A stretch of DNA of 64,000 nt from Gliomastix tumulicola (taxonomy: Eukaryota; Ascomycota; Sordariomycetes; Hypocreales; Bionectriaceae). The stretch is taken from contig BCHX01000004.1 in the NCBI GenBank assembly GCA_001599755.1, positions 4,960,001-5,024,000 on the forward strand, in the 5' to 3' direction. The first letter of the stretch is position 1; every line of letters starts with the position of its first letter. Below the pieces are notes generated by a model. The model saw only the letters and a list, made by a program, of their open reading frames with translations. It did not search any database and was not told where the DNA came from. A program made the translations under genes and the position numbers. This document shows positions 20,126 to 31,992 of this stretch, one piece after another.

Positions 20126-21386
20126 ATGCTTTCGATACCACTAGTGCTCGGCATGCTCGGCCTCTCGAGCGTGGCCCAAGGCTCGCCCTGCTCAGTTCCC
20201 GTGGGCAAGGCACTATACTTCCTCGGAAACGAAGTTGACGGAAACACGGTCGTTGCGGTCCCCATCGGCAGCAATGGCCAACTTTCTGGAGGCACCGTCA
20301 CTCCCACCGGCGGCAAGGGCTCTAACTCGCTTGATGCGGATGGCCAGCCTGCCTCGCCGGATCCCCTCGTGAGCCAGGGCTCGTTGGTGGTCGTCGGAAA
20401 TGTACGTACCACTCATTTGCTCAGCACTCCTTGACTTCGTTGAGCCTTTCAACTAACACATCACACAGCTCATCTTCGCAGTCAACGCCGGCTCCAACAC
20501 GATCTCCCTCCTGTCGATTTCCCCCTCCGACCCCACGGATCTCACCCTCATCGGCGAACCTGCGAAGGTGCCCGGCGAGTTCCCCAACACGATCGCCGCC
20601 TCGGCCAAGCACGGGCTTGTATGTGTCGGCACTACCGGCAGCCTGGCTGGTGTCTCCTGCGGTTCCTTCGATGAGCAGAACGGCATTGGCGCCCTGGATG
20701 ACCTCCGCCCCTTCGAGCTGAACCAGTCCACTCCGCCCGTTGGACCTACCAACACCGTCTCCCACGTCTTCTTCTCCGAGGATGAGAGCCGTCTGTTCAC
20801 GATGGTCAAGGGCGACCCCGCCGTCAACAACACCGGTTTCGTCGCCGCCTTCCCCGTCGAGACAGAGTCCGGATGCCCCATTACCCTCTCAACGGACGGG
20901 GTCCGATCGTCCCCCGCGGGCACCGCCGTCCTCTTCGGCTCGCAAATCATCCCCGGCACGGACGAGATCTTCGCAACGGACGCCTCCTTCGGCGGCGCCA
21001 TCCTCTCCGTCGACGACACCACGCTCCAGGCATCCACGGCTGCCAAGGGCGAGGTCGCGGGCCAGGTCGCCACGTGCTGGGCCGCCGTGGCTCCCGAGAC
21101 CGACAGCGCGTTCGTCACGGATATCGGCAGCAAGCGTCTCGTGGAGATGAGCCTCGCTGATGCGTCGATCCTCGGCGAGCTGGATCTCAACGGCCAGGCT
21201 GCCGAGGGGTTCATTGACCTCCGGACCTCGGGCGGACTCGTGTTTGTCCTCGCTGCGGGCGGTCCCCCCCAGATTCTTGTCATCGATGCCAAGCGTGGTA
21301 TTGGCCAGGCTTCGCTGGTGCAGGGGTTCGATATCTCGGCGCTTGGGGCTGGCAGCAACTCTCAGGGACTTGCTCTGCTGCTGTAG
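20126..21386 (+). CDS. secreted lactonase/carboxymuconate cyclase-like beta-propeller protein
   Basis: Exons 20126..20401 and 20469..21386 (397 aa); donor GTACGT, acceptor CACACAG, phase 0. ATG 20126 begins a signal peptide (MLSIPLVLGMLGLSSVAQG), and the frame upstream has only a TTG. The body repeats strand-rich blades with phrases such as VYFLGNEV-like and NAGSNTISLLSI, typical of the seven-bladed lactonase family (6-phosphogluconolactonase/3-carboxymuconate cyclase-like). Fungal secreted members are common cell-surface or extracellular glycoproteins; enzymatic activity is often not shown. No clear catalytic residues can be assigned by eye. Exon 2 is very GC-rich and gives long false frames on the other strand. 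Confidence 0.85.
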
Positions 21387-23239
21387 CTGGAAAGCCTCCA
21401 GGGGGGGATAAGGGTTTGGACGAGTAAATGCAGGCATTGAGCAAGCGTCCATGTGTATAGTTAGTTACCAAGTGTATAGACCAAAAAGACATCTGTTACT
21501 TAAATACAAACAGTCAACAAGGAAGGGTTCCGAAGCGATTGCCCCATACATGTGTTGATATTGAACCAATTATTGAGCTATCCAGGCCCTGCTCTACTGA
21601 GTGCAATGTGCCTTACAAACATCGCCCAAATATGTCAACTACCACCGCTGCTGCGCCCGTCCCGACTTGTATCAGTATCCTATCCATCCATATCTCCCTC
21701 CCCATCCAGCCAAAGTCCCTCCACAACCGAAAGCCGTGGAGCAATACAAAGGGCCACTGGTCAACGGAGGAACCGCTCCTCCGGATCTGCCCCATGGCCT
21801 CTTGGGCGCATCCAAGCAAACGCTCAACAGCACGCTTCACGACCAAGCCACACGCGGGACTGGCCGAAGGCGCTCATTCTTCTCCTTCTATAGAAGAGCC
21901 AGCCCGATACCCTGAGTCACCGGCAAACCGCACACCCCATCGTCCACGCTCCGTCCCAAGAGAGGTCCCACGAGCCCGCAACAAGAACCCGCGCATCAGA
22001 GCGGCGGATCCCTGATCCAATCCTAGTCCTACAACAAGCACTCTGCTCAACGCAGAGACGAAGATGCCTCCTGCACCATGTCCCCGACGCCGTCTCCTAG
22101 GTCCCGGCGATCTCTCACGAGGAAGCGGCGCGCGGCGGCCGGGGCTGACAAACCGAGGGAAACAGCGTCAACATCCAGTCCACGAGCGCGCGCATACCAT
22201 CCATCCAGGGGAGTGTCACCTGAAGAGGCTGGGGCGGGGAGCAATATGAACCACCGCTCCGGCAGTGACAAACCGAGTTCGTTGCCCCCCTGTGAGCAAG
22301 AACTTCGGCGTCCGGCTCACGCAGACATCAACTCGCGGTCCTAACCGGGTCGCATCGGTCTCGAAACATCCAGCTGTACGGACACACGCCAGGCTCTCTC
22401 GCCCAGGAGGCATATCCAAGACAAAGCCGACGGTCGACCACACAGCTGCAGGGCCGCTCCTCACAGAAGACCGAGACTCAAAACGCCACGAGCGCACTCC
22501 GGGGGGGCCTTCGCAGCTCGCTCAGCTCGCGCACACAAAGGGCGATGGCTTCCCTCCTTGGCGCATCCAGGCCTTCGCATTGGCACAGCGATTTATTCCC
22601 ACACCATTCTCCTTCCCCGCCCGACGCAGCCTCGCTGAACGAGCCGAAGAGGATAGCTGTGAGGCATCAGCTCCGCCGCTCCAATCTCGAAGACTGGATC
22701 CGCCTACCCGCCCCCGACCACGACTTCGTGTCTGCCATATCCCGAGCCGCGGGGGTCCGCAAGCGCAGAATCGCAGAATTGCTCGCATCGGACTCGCACG
22801 CGGGCTCGTCACGTCAGCAGCAAGTCTCGACGCGCGATGAGGGCCATCGCGGAGACGGCCGCGACGTGAGGCAGTCGCAGGAATCGTCCGGCCGGGGGCA
22901 TGGCGTCTCGGCACGCAACCGCTTCAGGAACACCAATCGCGCGGGTGCTCTGGCCGCGAATGCCCCGAAGAGCCAAGTGGCAGAGAGGATAGGTGGTCGA
23001 TGGTGGCCAGGAAGCGCCTCGAAGCGATGCCAGGCGGCGTCGGGGCGGCTGCGAGCCGGCTGCGGCCTCGAGTCGTTAGCTGGGGTGAGGGCGAGGGCGA
23101 CTCAACCACTGGTTCGACTCCTAGTTGGTTGATGAGGAAGTCGTAGTGGGAGACGCGCAGCACGCTGGGCGCGCGCGCGAAGAGTGGGAGGCGATGGTGA
23201 AGAAATCCAATGGGAGAGGGAGGGAGAGGCGCCGTCGGG

Positions 23240-23247
23240 TATTTATA
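23240..23247 (-). promoter_or_regulatory. possible TATA box on the minus strand
   Basis: TATAAATA read leftward, followed by a CT-rich leader. No matching gene could be defined, so this is tentative. Confidence 0.3.
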
Positions 23248-24628
23248 GCTGTGCAATTGAGGGCGCTCGTCAGATGATGACGGAGTGACAGTCCGTCACG
23301 TACGGCGCTGCTGGTGATTCACGGGCCAGAGAGCTGCTCAGCAGCGCAACAGAAGATCAGACGAGACAGACTGACAAGGTCACAGCCGTGGGTGATTGCA
23401 GCAATCCATCACGCACAACCTCAACAAGCTGGCCGTGATGAAATTTCGAGCCGGTATCAGGGAGGCCGCCTTCAACCATTCACGAGCCCTGCCTCGGACT
23501 CGGACTCCCATCCTATTGCGTGCATGGTATGTGCACAGCCAATCTCAGATGATCTCCTGAAGAAAAACCCAGGCTCGGACTTCGGAAGCAGCGCGAGCAG
23601 GGATGGAAAATAAGCACTTGTCCGTGCTTCACTGCGGCGCAGAAGCTTCAGCGGTGAATAGGCAACGATCAGCTGCTTCCAGGCCCTCCGTCCCACCCAG
23701 TGGAAATCCTCAAATCCAAGCGATGGAACCGAGCCGTCTGACCGCCCTGAATCTCACGCGACCTGGCATGAACGGGTAGCGCGGAACGAGGGGGCGGGGG
23801 CGATCTCGTTTTGTCTCGAGGGCAGTGGAGGCCGCACGAACGACAGGAGATGCATGCTGTGCTTGCTGTTGTTTTGTCTGATCAGAGAGACCAGTCCGAT
23901 CCGACGACAGAAGAGGGACAGGTCAGATGATCGCGGCCCGATCGCCAGATGAAAGTGCAACGCGTTCGTGACAACTGACAACCGTGTGCCGCGGCTGCCA
24001 GAGTCTCCGTTCAGTTCCTGGGCTCTCCCTGCCAAGGGGCTCTAGGCTCTCGGCTGCAGGCCCTCGCCGCGCGGATAAGATTTTCGATGATTCATTCATC
24101 AATTTTATCTTCGGGCGGCGTGTCTAGACCTTCTGGAACAGCACCCTGCCTGCCTGCATGCATGCATTTATTGCATACGGATACAGACACACATGCCTAC
24201 ATCCAGTCTTCCGAACCTACAGGCAGCCCAGTGAGCCCACCAAACCACCCCTGGATCAATAAACCGATGCATGCACAGCTGCGGATAGTGTCGCTGCATC
24301 AGCACCTTCTTCGGCCTGCGAAAAAGCGCGCTAACGAAATCACCGCGGCTGTTACACAAGGTTTTTTGATCATTGACCGCGCTTCCGCATGCTGCAAGTG
24401 ACTGGATCTACTCGTAACGCACGAGACCGGGGCAGAGGGGTGCATGAATACATGCATTCCAGGCTGTCTCTCAGCTCTTCGGAAGTAACCCCCGAGAAGA
24501 GATTAGCGCGTCCGTGACGAGACAAAAGAGAGGCTCGGAGCTGTGCGTCCCTCCCTCGATTAAGGTTCGAGTCGTGGACGTCAATTAATAGCCGTGGATG
24601 GGATCAGCAGATCTGTCACGACTCCTCG

Positions 24629-24636
24629 ATATATAG
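24629..24636 (+). promoter_or_regulatory. TATA box of the amidohydrolase gene
   Basis: ATATATAG followed by a C-rich leader, ~290 nt before ATG 24927. Confidence 0.45.
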
Positions 24637-24926
24637 ACACCGCACACTCTTCACGCCGCGTGCTCGACCAGCCAGCCCCTTTTTGCAACTTCGACGCTCG
24701 TTGACACATTCCGTCTCTCAGGCTACGTACTCCTCAATCTCCATCCTGATACACCAGCGACTTGGCATGCCTCCTCCCGGCTGCTAGCCTCGCCCGCCCG
24801 CCCTGGACAAGCTTCCCCGCCCCCCTCCTGAAGCCCGTCCATCGGCCTCGCCTCGACGAGGTCGATCCGCGACCACCGCCCAACACGGCAGCGCCTCGCA
24901 GATTTGTCCTTCCGCTGCTGCCCGTC

Positions 24927-26079
24927 ATGTACTACCTCGCCATCAAGTTCCTGTCGCTGGCGCGGGCCGCCCTGACGACGACGGCGCCCGGCTTCACATG
25001 GCGCATCGACACGCACATCCACGCGCTGCCGCAGATCTATCTCGATGCCGTCGAGCGTGCTGGGGGCGAGCCCAGCGGCTTCCCGACGCCTGAGTGGTCT
25101 GTCGAGTCGACGCTGCACTCCATGGACCAGGCCGGGTCCTCCATTGGTACGTGTCTCCCAAACTCATCCATGATCCGATATTCACCCCCCGCGCGCGCGC
25201 ACGTGCTCACATGTTTCCCCAGGTATCCTGTCCATCTCTACGCCGGGCGCCCCCATTGCGGGCACAGGCGAGGACGGTCGCAGTCTGGCGAGAGATCTTA
25301 ACGAGTATCTCGGCAACGAGACCGTCAGCTCGTCCCGGCTCGGCTTCTTCGGCGCCCTTCCCGACTGGCGCGACGTGAACGGCACCCTCGCCGAGATCGA
25401 CTACCTGTATCAGACGCAGCGTCTCTGCCACGGCGTCGGTGTCTCGTCTTCGTACGGCAGTCTCCTCCCCGGCGACCCCCTCTTCCAGCCCATCTGGTCG
25501 CGCCTCGACGCCTACGGCGCGCTCGTCTTCCTCCATCCGGTGTCCATCCCGGGCATCGAGCCCTCCTTCATCGCGGGAACCCTCCCCCAGGCCATCATCG
25601 ACTTCCCCCTCGCGACGACCCGCGCGGCCATCGACCTCGTCTTCACGGGCACGCTCGCCGGCAACCCGCACCTCGACATCATCCTCCCCCACGCGGGCGG
25701 CACCCTCCCCTTCCTGGGCAACCGCGCCCTCGGCAGCCTGCTCGTGCCCGAGGTCGCCGCCTCCGTCAACGTCTCCCTCTTCCAGGCCCGGGCCGACTTT
25801 GCGCGCTTCTACCTCGACGTCGCGCTGAGCACGAGCGCCGCGCAGCTGGATGGGCTGCTGGACTTCACGGATCCGGGCCGCATCCTCTGGGGCAGCGACC
25901 ATCCGTATGCGCCGGAGCCGGCGGTCGACGGGCTGATCCTGCAGCATGCGGCTTTTGTGACGACGAACGCGCGGGGGAAGAGGATTGCGCCGGGGGTGCT
26001 GCGGGGGAATGCGGCGGAGTTGCTGAGGCGGCATGCGCTGGACAAGACGCTGGATTTCGACAGGCGGCATGGATTGTGA
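24927..26079 (+). CDS. amidohydrolase-2 family protein (ACMSD / 6-MSA decarboxylase-like)
   Basis: Exons 24927..25146 and 25223..26079 (358 aa); donor GTACGT, acceptor CCCCAG, phase 1. ATG 24927 is the first in-frame ATG. The N-terminus MYYLAIKFLSLARAAL resembles a signal peptide or anchor. Metal-site motifs are present: DTHIHALP (His-X-His), FLHPVS, LPHAGGTLPFL and GSDHPYAPE, the signature of the TIM-barrel metal-dependent hydrolases that include aminocarboxymuconate semialdehyde decarboxylase and 6-methylsalicylate decarboxylase. A decarboxylase or hydrolase acting on an aromatic acid is likely, but the substrate cannot be told. No polyketide synthase lies in the window, so a link to a biosynthetic cluster is not shown. 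Confidence 0.9.
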
Positions 26080-27042
26080 TGAGCCTTCCCGGTTACGACT
26101 GGATGGATTTTACGATGTTGCATCACGGGGCGATGGAGCATGACGGCTCGTCTGGGTCGTCTACAACTGTCTGGGAGATCAGCCCCCAGCACTTGGTCGT
26201 CGTGCGCAGGGCCGAGGCAAAGCGTCGCCATACTCATGGTGTGAAGCGAAGTCCTCTGCGCTACTATCTTACGTCGCGCCGAGCTACGGTGGGCATCTTG
26301 GAATCTTCACACACTTTGACGGCCGATGGTCCAGGCCTCCCCCCCAGGACGATGCTCCTGTCCTCACCTTCATAGCAGGGGTCACGACTCTGCAGCCGCA
26401 CAGACGCCTGGCTCTACAGCGTGTGACGGCATGTGATGAGCGAGCGCGAATTACGAATTACACGCGACCCGAGATATCGCGATCTGCGGTATTCTTCAAG
26501 CAAGCAAGTTGGATTGATTTGTAGACGGGAGGTGTCACGATTTTTGCCTCGTATGAGGCCATTTGTTGTGAGCGAGGTGCCATCTACCCTAGAGTCACCC
26601 CTGCATATACCATTCACATCACCAAAGGCAGTCATGGATGGCATCGTCGCTGTTTGTAAACGAGACGCTGTAGAGAATTTTAATCAAATAATAATGATTA
26701 GGGCCAAGCTAATGACATGTGATCACTGTAGATAAACCATCGGTGCTAGGAGAGTTAATGGCGGGAAATGATTATCTAGACGCAGCACAAGAGTCCCATC
26801 TTCATTCAGCCTCATCATCGCATGAACGATCTTTCATTAGTCAATCATTAATCTTCTTTTCTCAATTACACTGCCCATGTCATCCTGTATGCCCGTCGTG
26901 CTCACGCCCAAAACTTCCGTGCGCCTCGTTCATCTACCTATATGATGTATCATGCCCGTTGAAAAACACCACGAGCCTGTTGAGCCCGGAACATCGCTAA
27001 TCCGTATCGTGTGGTATCTCGTCGTCTAGTACAAAACGTATC
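26080..27042. other. intergenic, no gene seen
   Basis: 3' flanks of two convergent genes; AT-rich in 26640-26960. No supported ORF. Confidence 0.5.
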
Positions 27043-28859
27043 TCAGGGCTCGTGCGTCTGCGTCTTTGACTCCTCGGGCATCGGACGGCGGAAGGGATGC
27101 GCCTCCGTGTTGAGGATCCATTCGTCTAGATCAATCACGCTCTCGTCCTCGAAGATGAGGTAGAAGTACTTCAGCGTCTCTCCCATCCAGAACGTCTGTG
27201 TTTCCATTCGTCAGTGACATTGTCAATCGGCAGATTCATGGGGAGCAAACTCACCTCCATCGAGTCAATCATGGGACCCTTTTGGACCATCACGTCCTCA
27301 ATCGCCGCAAACGCCGTCTCCGTCTCCGTCTCGCGCACAATCGCCTCCCACATCCGCCACGCCGCGTCCCGCCAGATCTGCTCGCCCGTGATGCGCCACA
27401 TGTAGAAGACGCTCTCGATGGCCTCCGGACGCAGCAGGTACCGCGCGTCGATGAGGCGGATGTAGCCCTCGGGCACGTCCTCGTCCGTGTCGACGTGCCG
27501 GTACTTGCACTTGCCGGACGGTTTATGGCAGGCGATCATCTGCGCCTTCTCGGGCATGATGCCCGTCGGGAACGCGTCGTAGGCCCAGATGCAGCCCTTG
27601 GTGAGCCTGGCGCCGATGTCGAGGTAGTCGTCGCGCTTGAAGAGGCGCGCCGCCAGCCCGTACATCCCTCCAGCAAAACACGCGAGGTGCTGCATGTCGG
27701 GGTTCAGCTGCGGGACCTTGCCCTTGCGCAGGCTCGCGACGCCCGCCAGGAGGATGTCGTCGTCGTGGGGCGTCATGGGCTTGAAGAGGACGAAGTCGCG
27801 CAGGGCGTCGAGCGAGCGCGTCGCCATCTCCTCGTAGTCGGCGTCCAGCCCGCCCAGCAGCATGTGCATCTTGGGCAGGTACTCGTACAGCGAGTCCATG
27901 CCCGCGCCGACGGAGAAGCGCCCGCCGTCGACGACCTCGTCGCGCCAGTTGATCATGATGGGCCAGAGCCCCGGGATCTTGGTCTCGGGCTGCCACCGGT
28001 GCAGGAACTGCTTCACGCGCTCCGTCGCGTCGTAGTATTTCGGGTCGCCCGTCAGCTGGCTCAGCCGCGTGAACTCGAGGCAGAGCGTCCCGCCCGCCGC
28101 GCCCGACATGCGCTCGTCGGCGAGCTGGCGGCCGCGCGCGGCTTTGCCGTAGTTGAGCCAGTGGCCCGGCAGGCGGTTCGGCGTGTCGAAGACGGCGTAG
28201 AGCGTGTCGCCGAGCTCGACGGCTTTGGCGAGCAGGGCGTGCTCCCCGGAGAGATCGTGCGCGGCGAGCAGTCCGCCGAGGTAGCGGATCGTGACCTCGA
28301 AGACGTTGATGCTCCAGTCGCTCGTGCGGGACCAGTCGATCGTGACGACCACATCGACGGCCTCGCGGAATTCGTCCTTGAGGCCCATGATCCAGAGCGT
28401 GTCGAGCGCGTCGACGATCTGGGCGCCCCAGCCGGACAGGCTCTTCTTGCCCCGTCCCGAGATCGGCGTGAGCTCATCCCTGCCCCAGGCGTTCTTCTTG
28501 TACGCCGTCCAGCTCTTGATGAACTTGTCCTTTATGATCTGCTTGCGCTCGCTCGCCGTCTTATCCTCGTCGGTCTTCGGGTCGGAAGCGGCCTTGGCCT
28601 GTATCTCGGGGAGCGTCTTCGGGGGCGCCGTGGGCAGCGTCTGGATGTCGGAGACCGGGTAGAAGACGCGGGCCTTGCTCCAGTCGTAGCTGCCCGTCCT
28701 GTAGCGCAGGCCGTTGCCGAGCGTGTACGTGCGCGAGCGCGAGAGGAAGCGCGGCGGGAGCACCCAGAAGCCGTAGCTGTTCCAGAGGGCGATGAAGGCG
28801 CAGGCGAGGATGGCGAGCGCGATGAAGCGACGGCCGGGCCGTCTCGGTGCGCAGATCAT
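27043..28859 (-). CDS. GH47 alpha-1,2-mannosidase (class I, type II membrane protein)
   Basis: Exons 28859..27255 and 27195..27043 (585 aa); donor GTGAGT, acceptor CACAG, phase 0. A short cytosolic Arg-rich head is followed by one transmembrane anchor (residues ~12-26), the layout of ER/Golgi glycan-processing mannosidases. GH47 landmarks include GWGAQIVDALDTLWIMGL, the HLACFAGGMYGLAARL block, and LLRPEAIESVFYMWRITG. The second exon restores the family's conserved end (ETLKYFYLIFED and NTEAHPFRRP), which strongly supports the intron. The enzyme would trim mannose from N-glycans in the secretory pathway, either Golgi processing or an EDEM-like quality-control role. A G20 tract lies just upstream of the start. 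Confidence 0.95.
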
Positions 28860-28890
28860 GATGGGGTCATGTCTTCCCGCGGTTGCTTTC

Positions 28891-28910
28891 GGGGGGGGGG
28901 GGGGGGGGGG
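28891..28910 (+). repeat. G20 homopolymer
   Basis: Twenty G in the promoter of the GH47 gene (C20 on its coding strand), about 32 nt before its ATG. Confidence 0.95.
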
Positions 28911-29247
28911 AATTGTCGATGTGAGATGACTGCAGTCTGGTGGTGACGAGGGGGAAATTAGTTAATCAACTGGAGGACGAGGCTGTCTGGCTTATTTTAC
29001 GGGGTCCTGCCGTTTCTACCAAGTTGATAAGAGTGGGGCCTCGACGCTGACGTTCTGTGGGTCCCATAAACAGTGTCGCCGCATCTTTATCTCAGAGCCG
29101 CTTTATCAGCTCGCTTCTCATGATCTGCTATGTGAAATATCGATAGTTTCTTCGTGAGCTGCCATCCAACAATATGGGGTTGGTCTCAAAGAATATTCTT
29201 ACACTGAGCCGGGGACAGATTTGGAAGTTATGTTTTCGGAGAACACC
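28911..29247. other. intergenic spacer
   Basis: GH47 promoter and 3' flank of the NmrA-like gene; nothing else seen. Confidence 0.5.
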
Positions 29248-30165
29248 CTAAGCGTTATCGACAGCTTCAAGAGCGCTTTTGACCACCTCATCCAGGTCCC
29301 TCTGCGGCAGTCCCAAAAGACTGTTCATAATAGTTCCCTCCTTCTCGAGGTGCCCCCCAAACTTGCCAGTAACGAACCCTGTTTCTATGAGGGCATACGT
29401 TGCGGACTTGTCCCCGGCATCCACAGCCGCCTGCTTCTCCTTGATGAACTCGGAGCTACTGATCCTCTCCACGGTATATCGATGACCGCTGATGCGCTGG
29501 ATGGCGTCAAGCAGCATGTTCTGCGTCATGGCGAAGTCGCTCAGCCAGACGACCCTGTTCTTGGTCTCCTCCCACGCCCTGGTCAGGGCATTGACCACCG
29601 CAAGCGCCGTGTTCTCCTCCGTCGTGGTGCTGAACCAGCCGTCGCCGTCATCCCAGATCACGAACCTCCGCTGCTTGATGTGCATCCCCAGAAACTCGTG
29701 GAGGGCGCTCCATTTGAGCCACATGCCGCACGCAATCGACATCCACTCCAGCCCCTCTGATTCCTTCGACCGGAGATAGTCCTGCACCTCGCCCTTCTCG
29801 CGGAAGACGGGATTGAGTGCTCGTGCGTCGGGCCTGTTGTTGTTGAGGCCGTACTCGGACGGGACGTATCGTCTGACCTTGGCGGCGACGGCGGCATCGA
29901 CAAATCGGAGCTGGCCGTTCACGGCCAGAGACGTCATGCAGTTGATGACGGCGTCTTGCCCCGAGAATGCGGAGACGAGAGCGTCGGACGGGTAGGAATC
30001 GTCGATTGATATAACCTTAACGGATGCGTCGAGCTTGCCCTTGGAGGAGGACCGCTGCAAGGCGGTGACGACGAAGCTGGGCTCCTTGATCAGCGCTTGG
30101 AGGATGATGGAGCCGATAGAGCCTGTGGCTCCGACGATCAATATGTTTTTGAAGGGGGAAGACAT
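29248..30165 (-). CDS. NmrA-like / isoflavone reductase-like NAD(P)-binding protein
   Basis: Single exon, 305 aa, ATG 30165. The N-terminus ILIVGATGSIGSIILQAL is the Rossmann Gly motif of atypical SDRs (NmrA/PCBER group). Other typical points are RYVPSEYGLNN and the region DGDGWFSTTTEEN; the SDR Tyr-Lys dyad is not clear, as usual for this subgroup. Members are either reductases for phenolic compounds or redox-sensing regulators. It is divergent from the zinc alcohol dehydrogenase at 30854, sharing ~690 bp of promoter, so co-regulation is possible. Length is normal for the family. Confidence 0.9.
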   Translation of the reverse strand: MSSPFKNILIVGATGSIGSIILQALIKEPSFVVTALQRSSSKGKLDASVKVISIDDSYPSDALVSAFSGQDAVINCMTSLAVNGQLRFVDAAVAAKVRRYVPSEYGLNNNRPDARALNPVFREKGEVQDYLRSKESEGLEWMSIACGMWLKWSALHEFLGMHIKQRRFVIWDDGDGWFSTTTEENTALAVVNALTRAWEETKNRVVWLSDFAMTQNMLLDAIQRISGHRYTVERISSSEFIKEKQAAVDAGDKSATYALIETGFVTGKFGGHLEKEGTIMNSLLGLPQRDLDEVVKSALEAVDNA

Positions 30166-30853
30166 GATTCTGCGCCGAAGGTTGTGGCTGAAGTCGTGAG
30201 ATGAGTTGGGAATGCAGGAGGAGCGTACTGTCTAAGTACGGGCTTTCCACCTCTTTTTATCGGTATTTGCCACTTGTGTATCAGGGTCGTTATTACTGAG
30301 AATGGTCGCCGTCAGTCGGGACTTACACGTAATCTGGGCAAACCAGCGTGTGTCCGACTGCCATCAAGATGGCCGCCAAGACACTCTGCTCTCGGATGTA
30401 AATGTCGGCAGGCCGTCAACAGGATTACTGCGCGCGACTCACTCACCACATAACCCAAACCTGCTTACTGAGCCATTTCGGGTGTCATGATTCCCCAGTA
30501 TTGCCTTGATGAGTGAGCAGTGCGGCAAGCGGGCCGGGGCCACACCACCATTATCGCGGCTGGAGCTGATTACATGGCTGGCTTACTGAGCATCGCACTC
30601 TGAGATATTGATTGGCTGCATACGGGTGGTGTATTGACCACGCCATCTCAGTCAGACATGTCGTGGATGCGCATATCGACGAGTAAAGGGCTACAGCTAT
30701 AAGGTCTTTGATAATGTGCTCATATATGGCGACGTTAAGTGGCACTTAACTTCTACTACTGGCAAGAGGTCTGATATATTACTTTGCTTGAATCCCAACA
30801 GTTGTCTTTCATCTTGCTTCCAAACCCAGTACATAGCACCTAATATCGCTACC
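30166..30853. promoter_or_regulatory. shared divergent promoter region
   Basis: 688 bp between the NmrA-like start and the alcohol dehydrogenase start. No separate gene is supported. Confidence 0.4.
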
Positions 30854-31992
30854 ATGTCTACTCAGAACCTCACTGGGCAAGAGTATACCATCTACCGCTC
30901 TGGCAGCGGTAACGGTGGCTTTACCCCATCCCCAGTCAAGATACCCTCGCTCGGACCCCACGACATTCTCGTCCGCATCACCCACAGCGGAGTGTGCCAC
31001 ACGGACATCACCTTCTGCCAGCTCGGCGCCCCGATCGCACTCGGCCACGAGGGAGTAGGCGTCGTCCAAGCCGTCGGCTCTCTGGCGACGCAGTTCAAGA
31101 TTGGCGACCGTGCGGGAGGTGGCTTCCACCGCGACGCATGCGGGCACTGCAAGTACTGCCTGTCCGGGCGGGACATCTACTGCTACGAGCGTGTCATCTT
31201 TGGCGAGGGGGACTTCGACAATGGGACGTTTGGACACTACTATATCGGCAAGGAGACGTTCCTGCACAGGATCCCCGACGGCCTCGCCAGCGAGCATGCT
31301 GCGCCTCTGCAGTGCGCCGGTGCCACCGTGTACGCGGCCCTCAAGGCGACGGTGACGGCTGACAAGAGAGTTGGCATCCTGGGGATCGGTGGGCTGGGCC
31401 ATCTGGCTATCCAGTATGCAGACAAGATGGGCGCGGAGGTTGTTGTCTACAGCACCAGCGCTGTCAAGGAGGCCGAGGCGCGGCAGTTGGGCGCGAAGGA
31501 ATTCCACCTAATGGGCAACATGTTCGACGAGGCTACGAAGCCCATCGACGTCCTCGTCATTTCGGGGACCAAGTACCCTGACTGGGACAAGTAAGTGATA
31601 AGAGCTGACCCGTCACCGACATATACTAATCATTTCGTTGTCCAGGGTGATGGTCAAGGAATTCCTTGCACGAGATGGCATCATTGTGCCATTGTCGGCG
31701 CCTGTACATGGGCCTCTTGCTTTGCCGTCAGTCTCATTACTCCAAAATGACGACCTTCCTTCACCAACTTTGTTCCAGGGCCGGCGCCCTCTTCTTCCAA
31801 GGGTATCATGTGTTCTCAAGCTTGGTTGGGTCTCGGAACATCCATGACGAGATGCTTGACTTCTCGGCTCGACACGGGATCAAGCCGATGATACAGCTTT
31901 TCAAACACGAGGGAGTGTCGACGATTGAAAAGGTCTTTGAGCTTGTCGAGCAGAACAAGATGCGATACAGGGCTGTTCTGGAAATGTCGTGA
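30854..31992 (+). CDS. zinc-dependent alcohol dehydrogenase (MDR family)
   Basis: Exons 30854..31590, 31646..31726, 31779..31992 (343 aa). Donors GTAAGT and GTCAGT, branch TACTAAT, phases 2 and 2 close exactly; splicing restores the family's LALPAGALFFQGY-type segment. The GroES part holds CHTD (catalytic Zn Cys), GHEGVG, and the structural Zn set CGHCKYCLSGRDIYC. The Rossmann part has GIGGLGHLAIQYA. It oxidises alcohols or reduces aldehydes with NAD(P); the ADH1/propanol-type fungal group fits best. Start is ATG 30854 (ctaccATG); the frame is open upstream but non-homologous. Confidence 0.9.

Larger units (their letters stand above)
21387..24926. other. 3.5 kb region with no resolved gene
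   Basis: All three plus frames are open for long distances at 21540-22015 and 22265-23130, and minus frames are open too, mainly because the DNA is GC-rich and low in stop codons. A minus-strand TATAAATA (23240-23247) hints at a transcript running left from ~23.2 kb, but the first ATG (near 22902) opens only a short frame. 23.3-24.6 kb holds short unsupported frames and the promoter of the amidohydrolase gene. No domain was recognised. Confidence 0.4.

Noticed and set aside
20453..21358. 301-codon minus-strand frame over the lactonase-like gene
   Set aside because: Ser/Pro-rich shadow with no start context; the plus frame is a secreted propeller protein.
22545..23132. 195-codon plus-strand frame starting MASLLGASRPSH
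   Set aside because: Arg/Ser-rich and overlapped by equally open frames; no way to choose it over the others.
25207..26070. 287-codon minus-strand frame over the amidohydrolase gene
   Set aside because: Arg/Glu/Val-rich shadow; plus frame holds all metal-site motifs.
27198..28946. 582-codon plus-strand frame over the GH47 gene
   Set aside because: Opposite-strand shadow of a GC-rich coding sequence; low-complexity Arg/Val/Asp composition and the GH47 frame has full family motifs.
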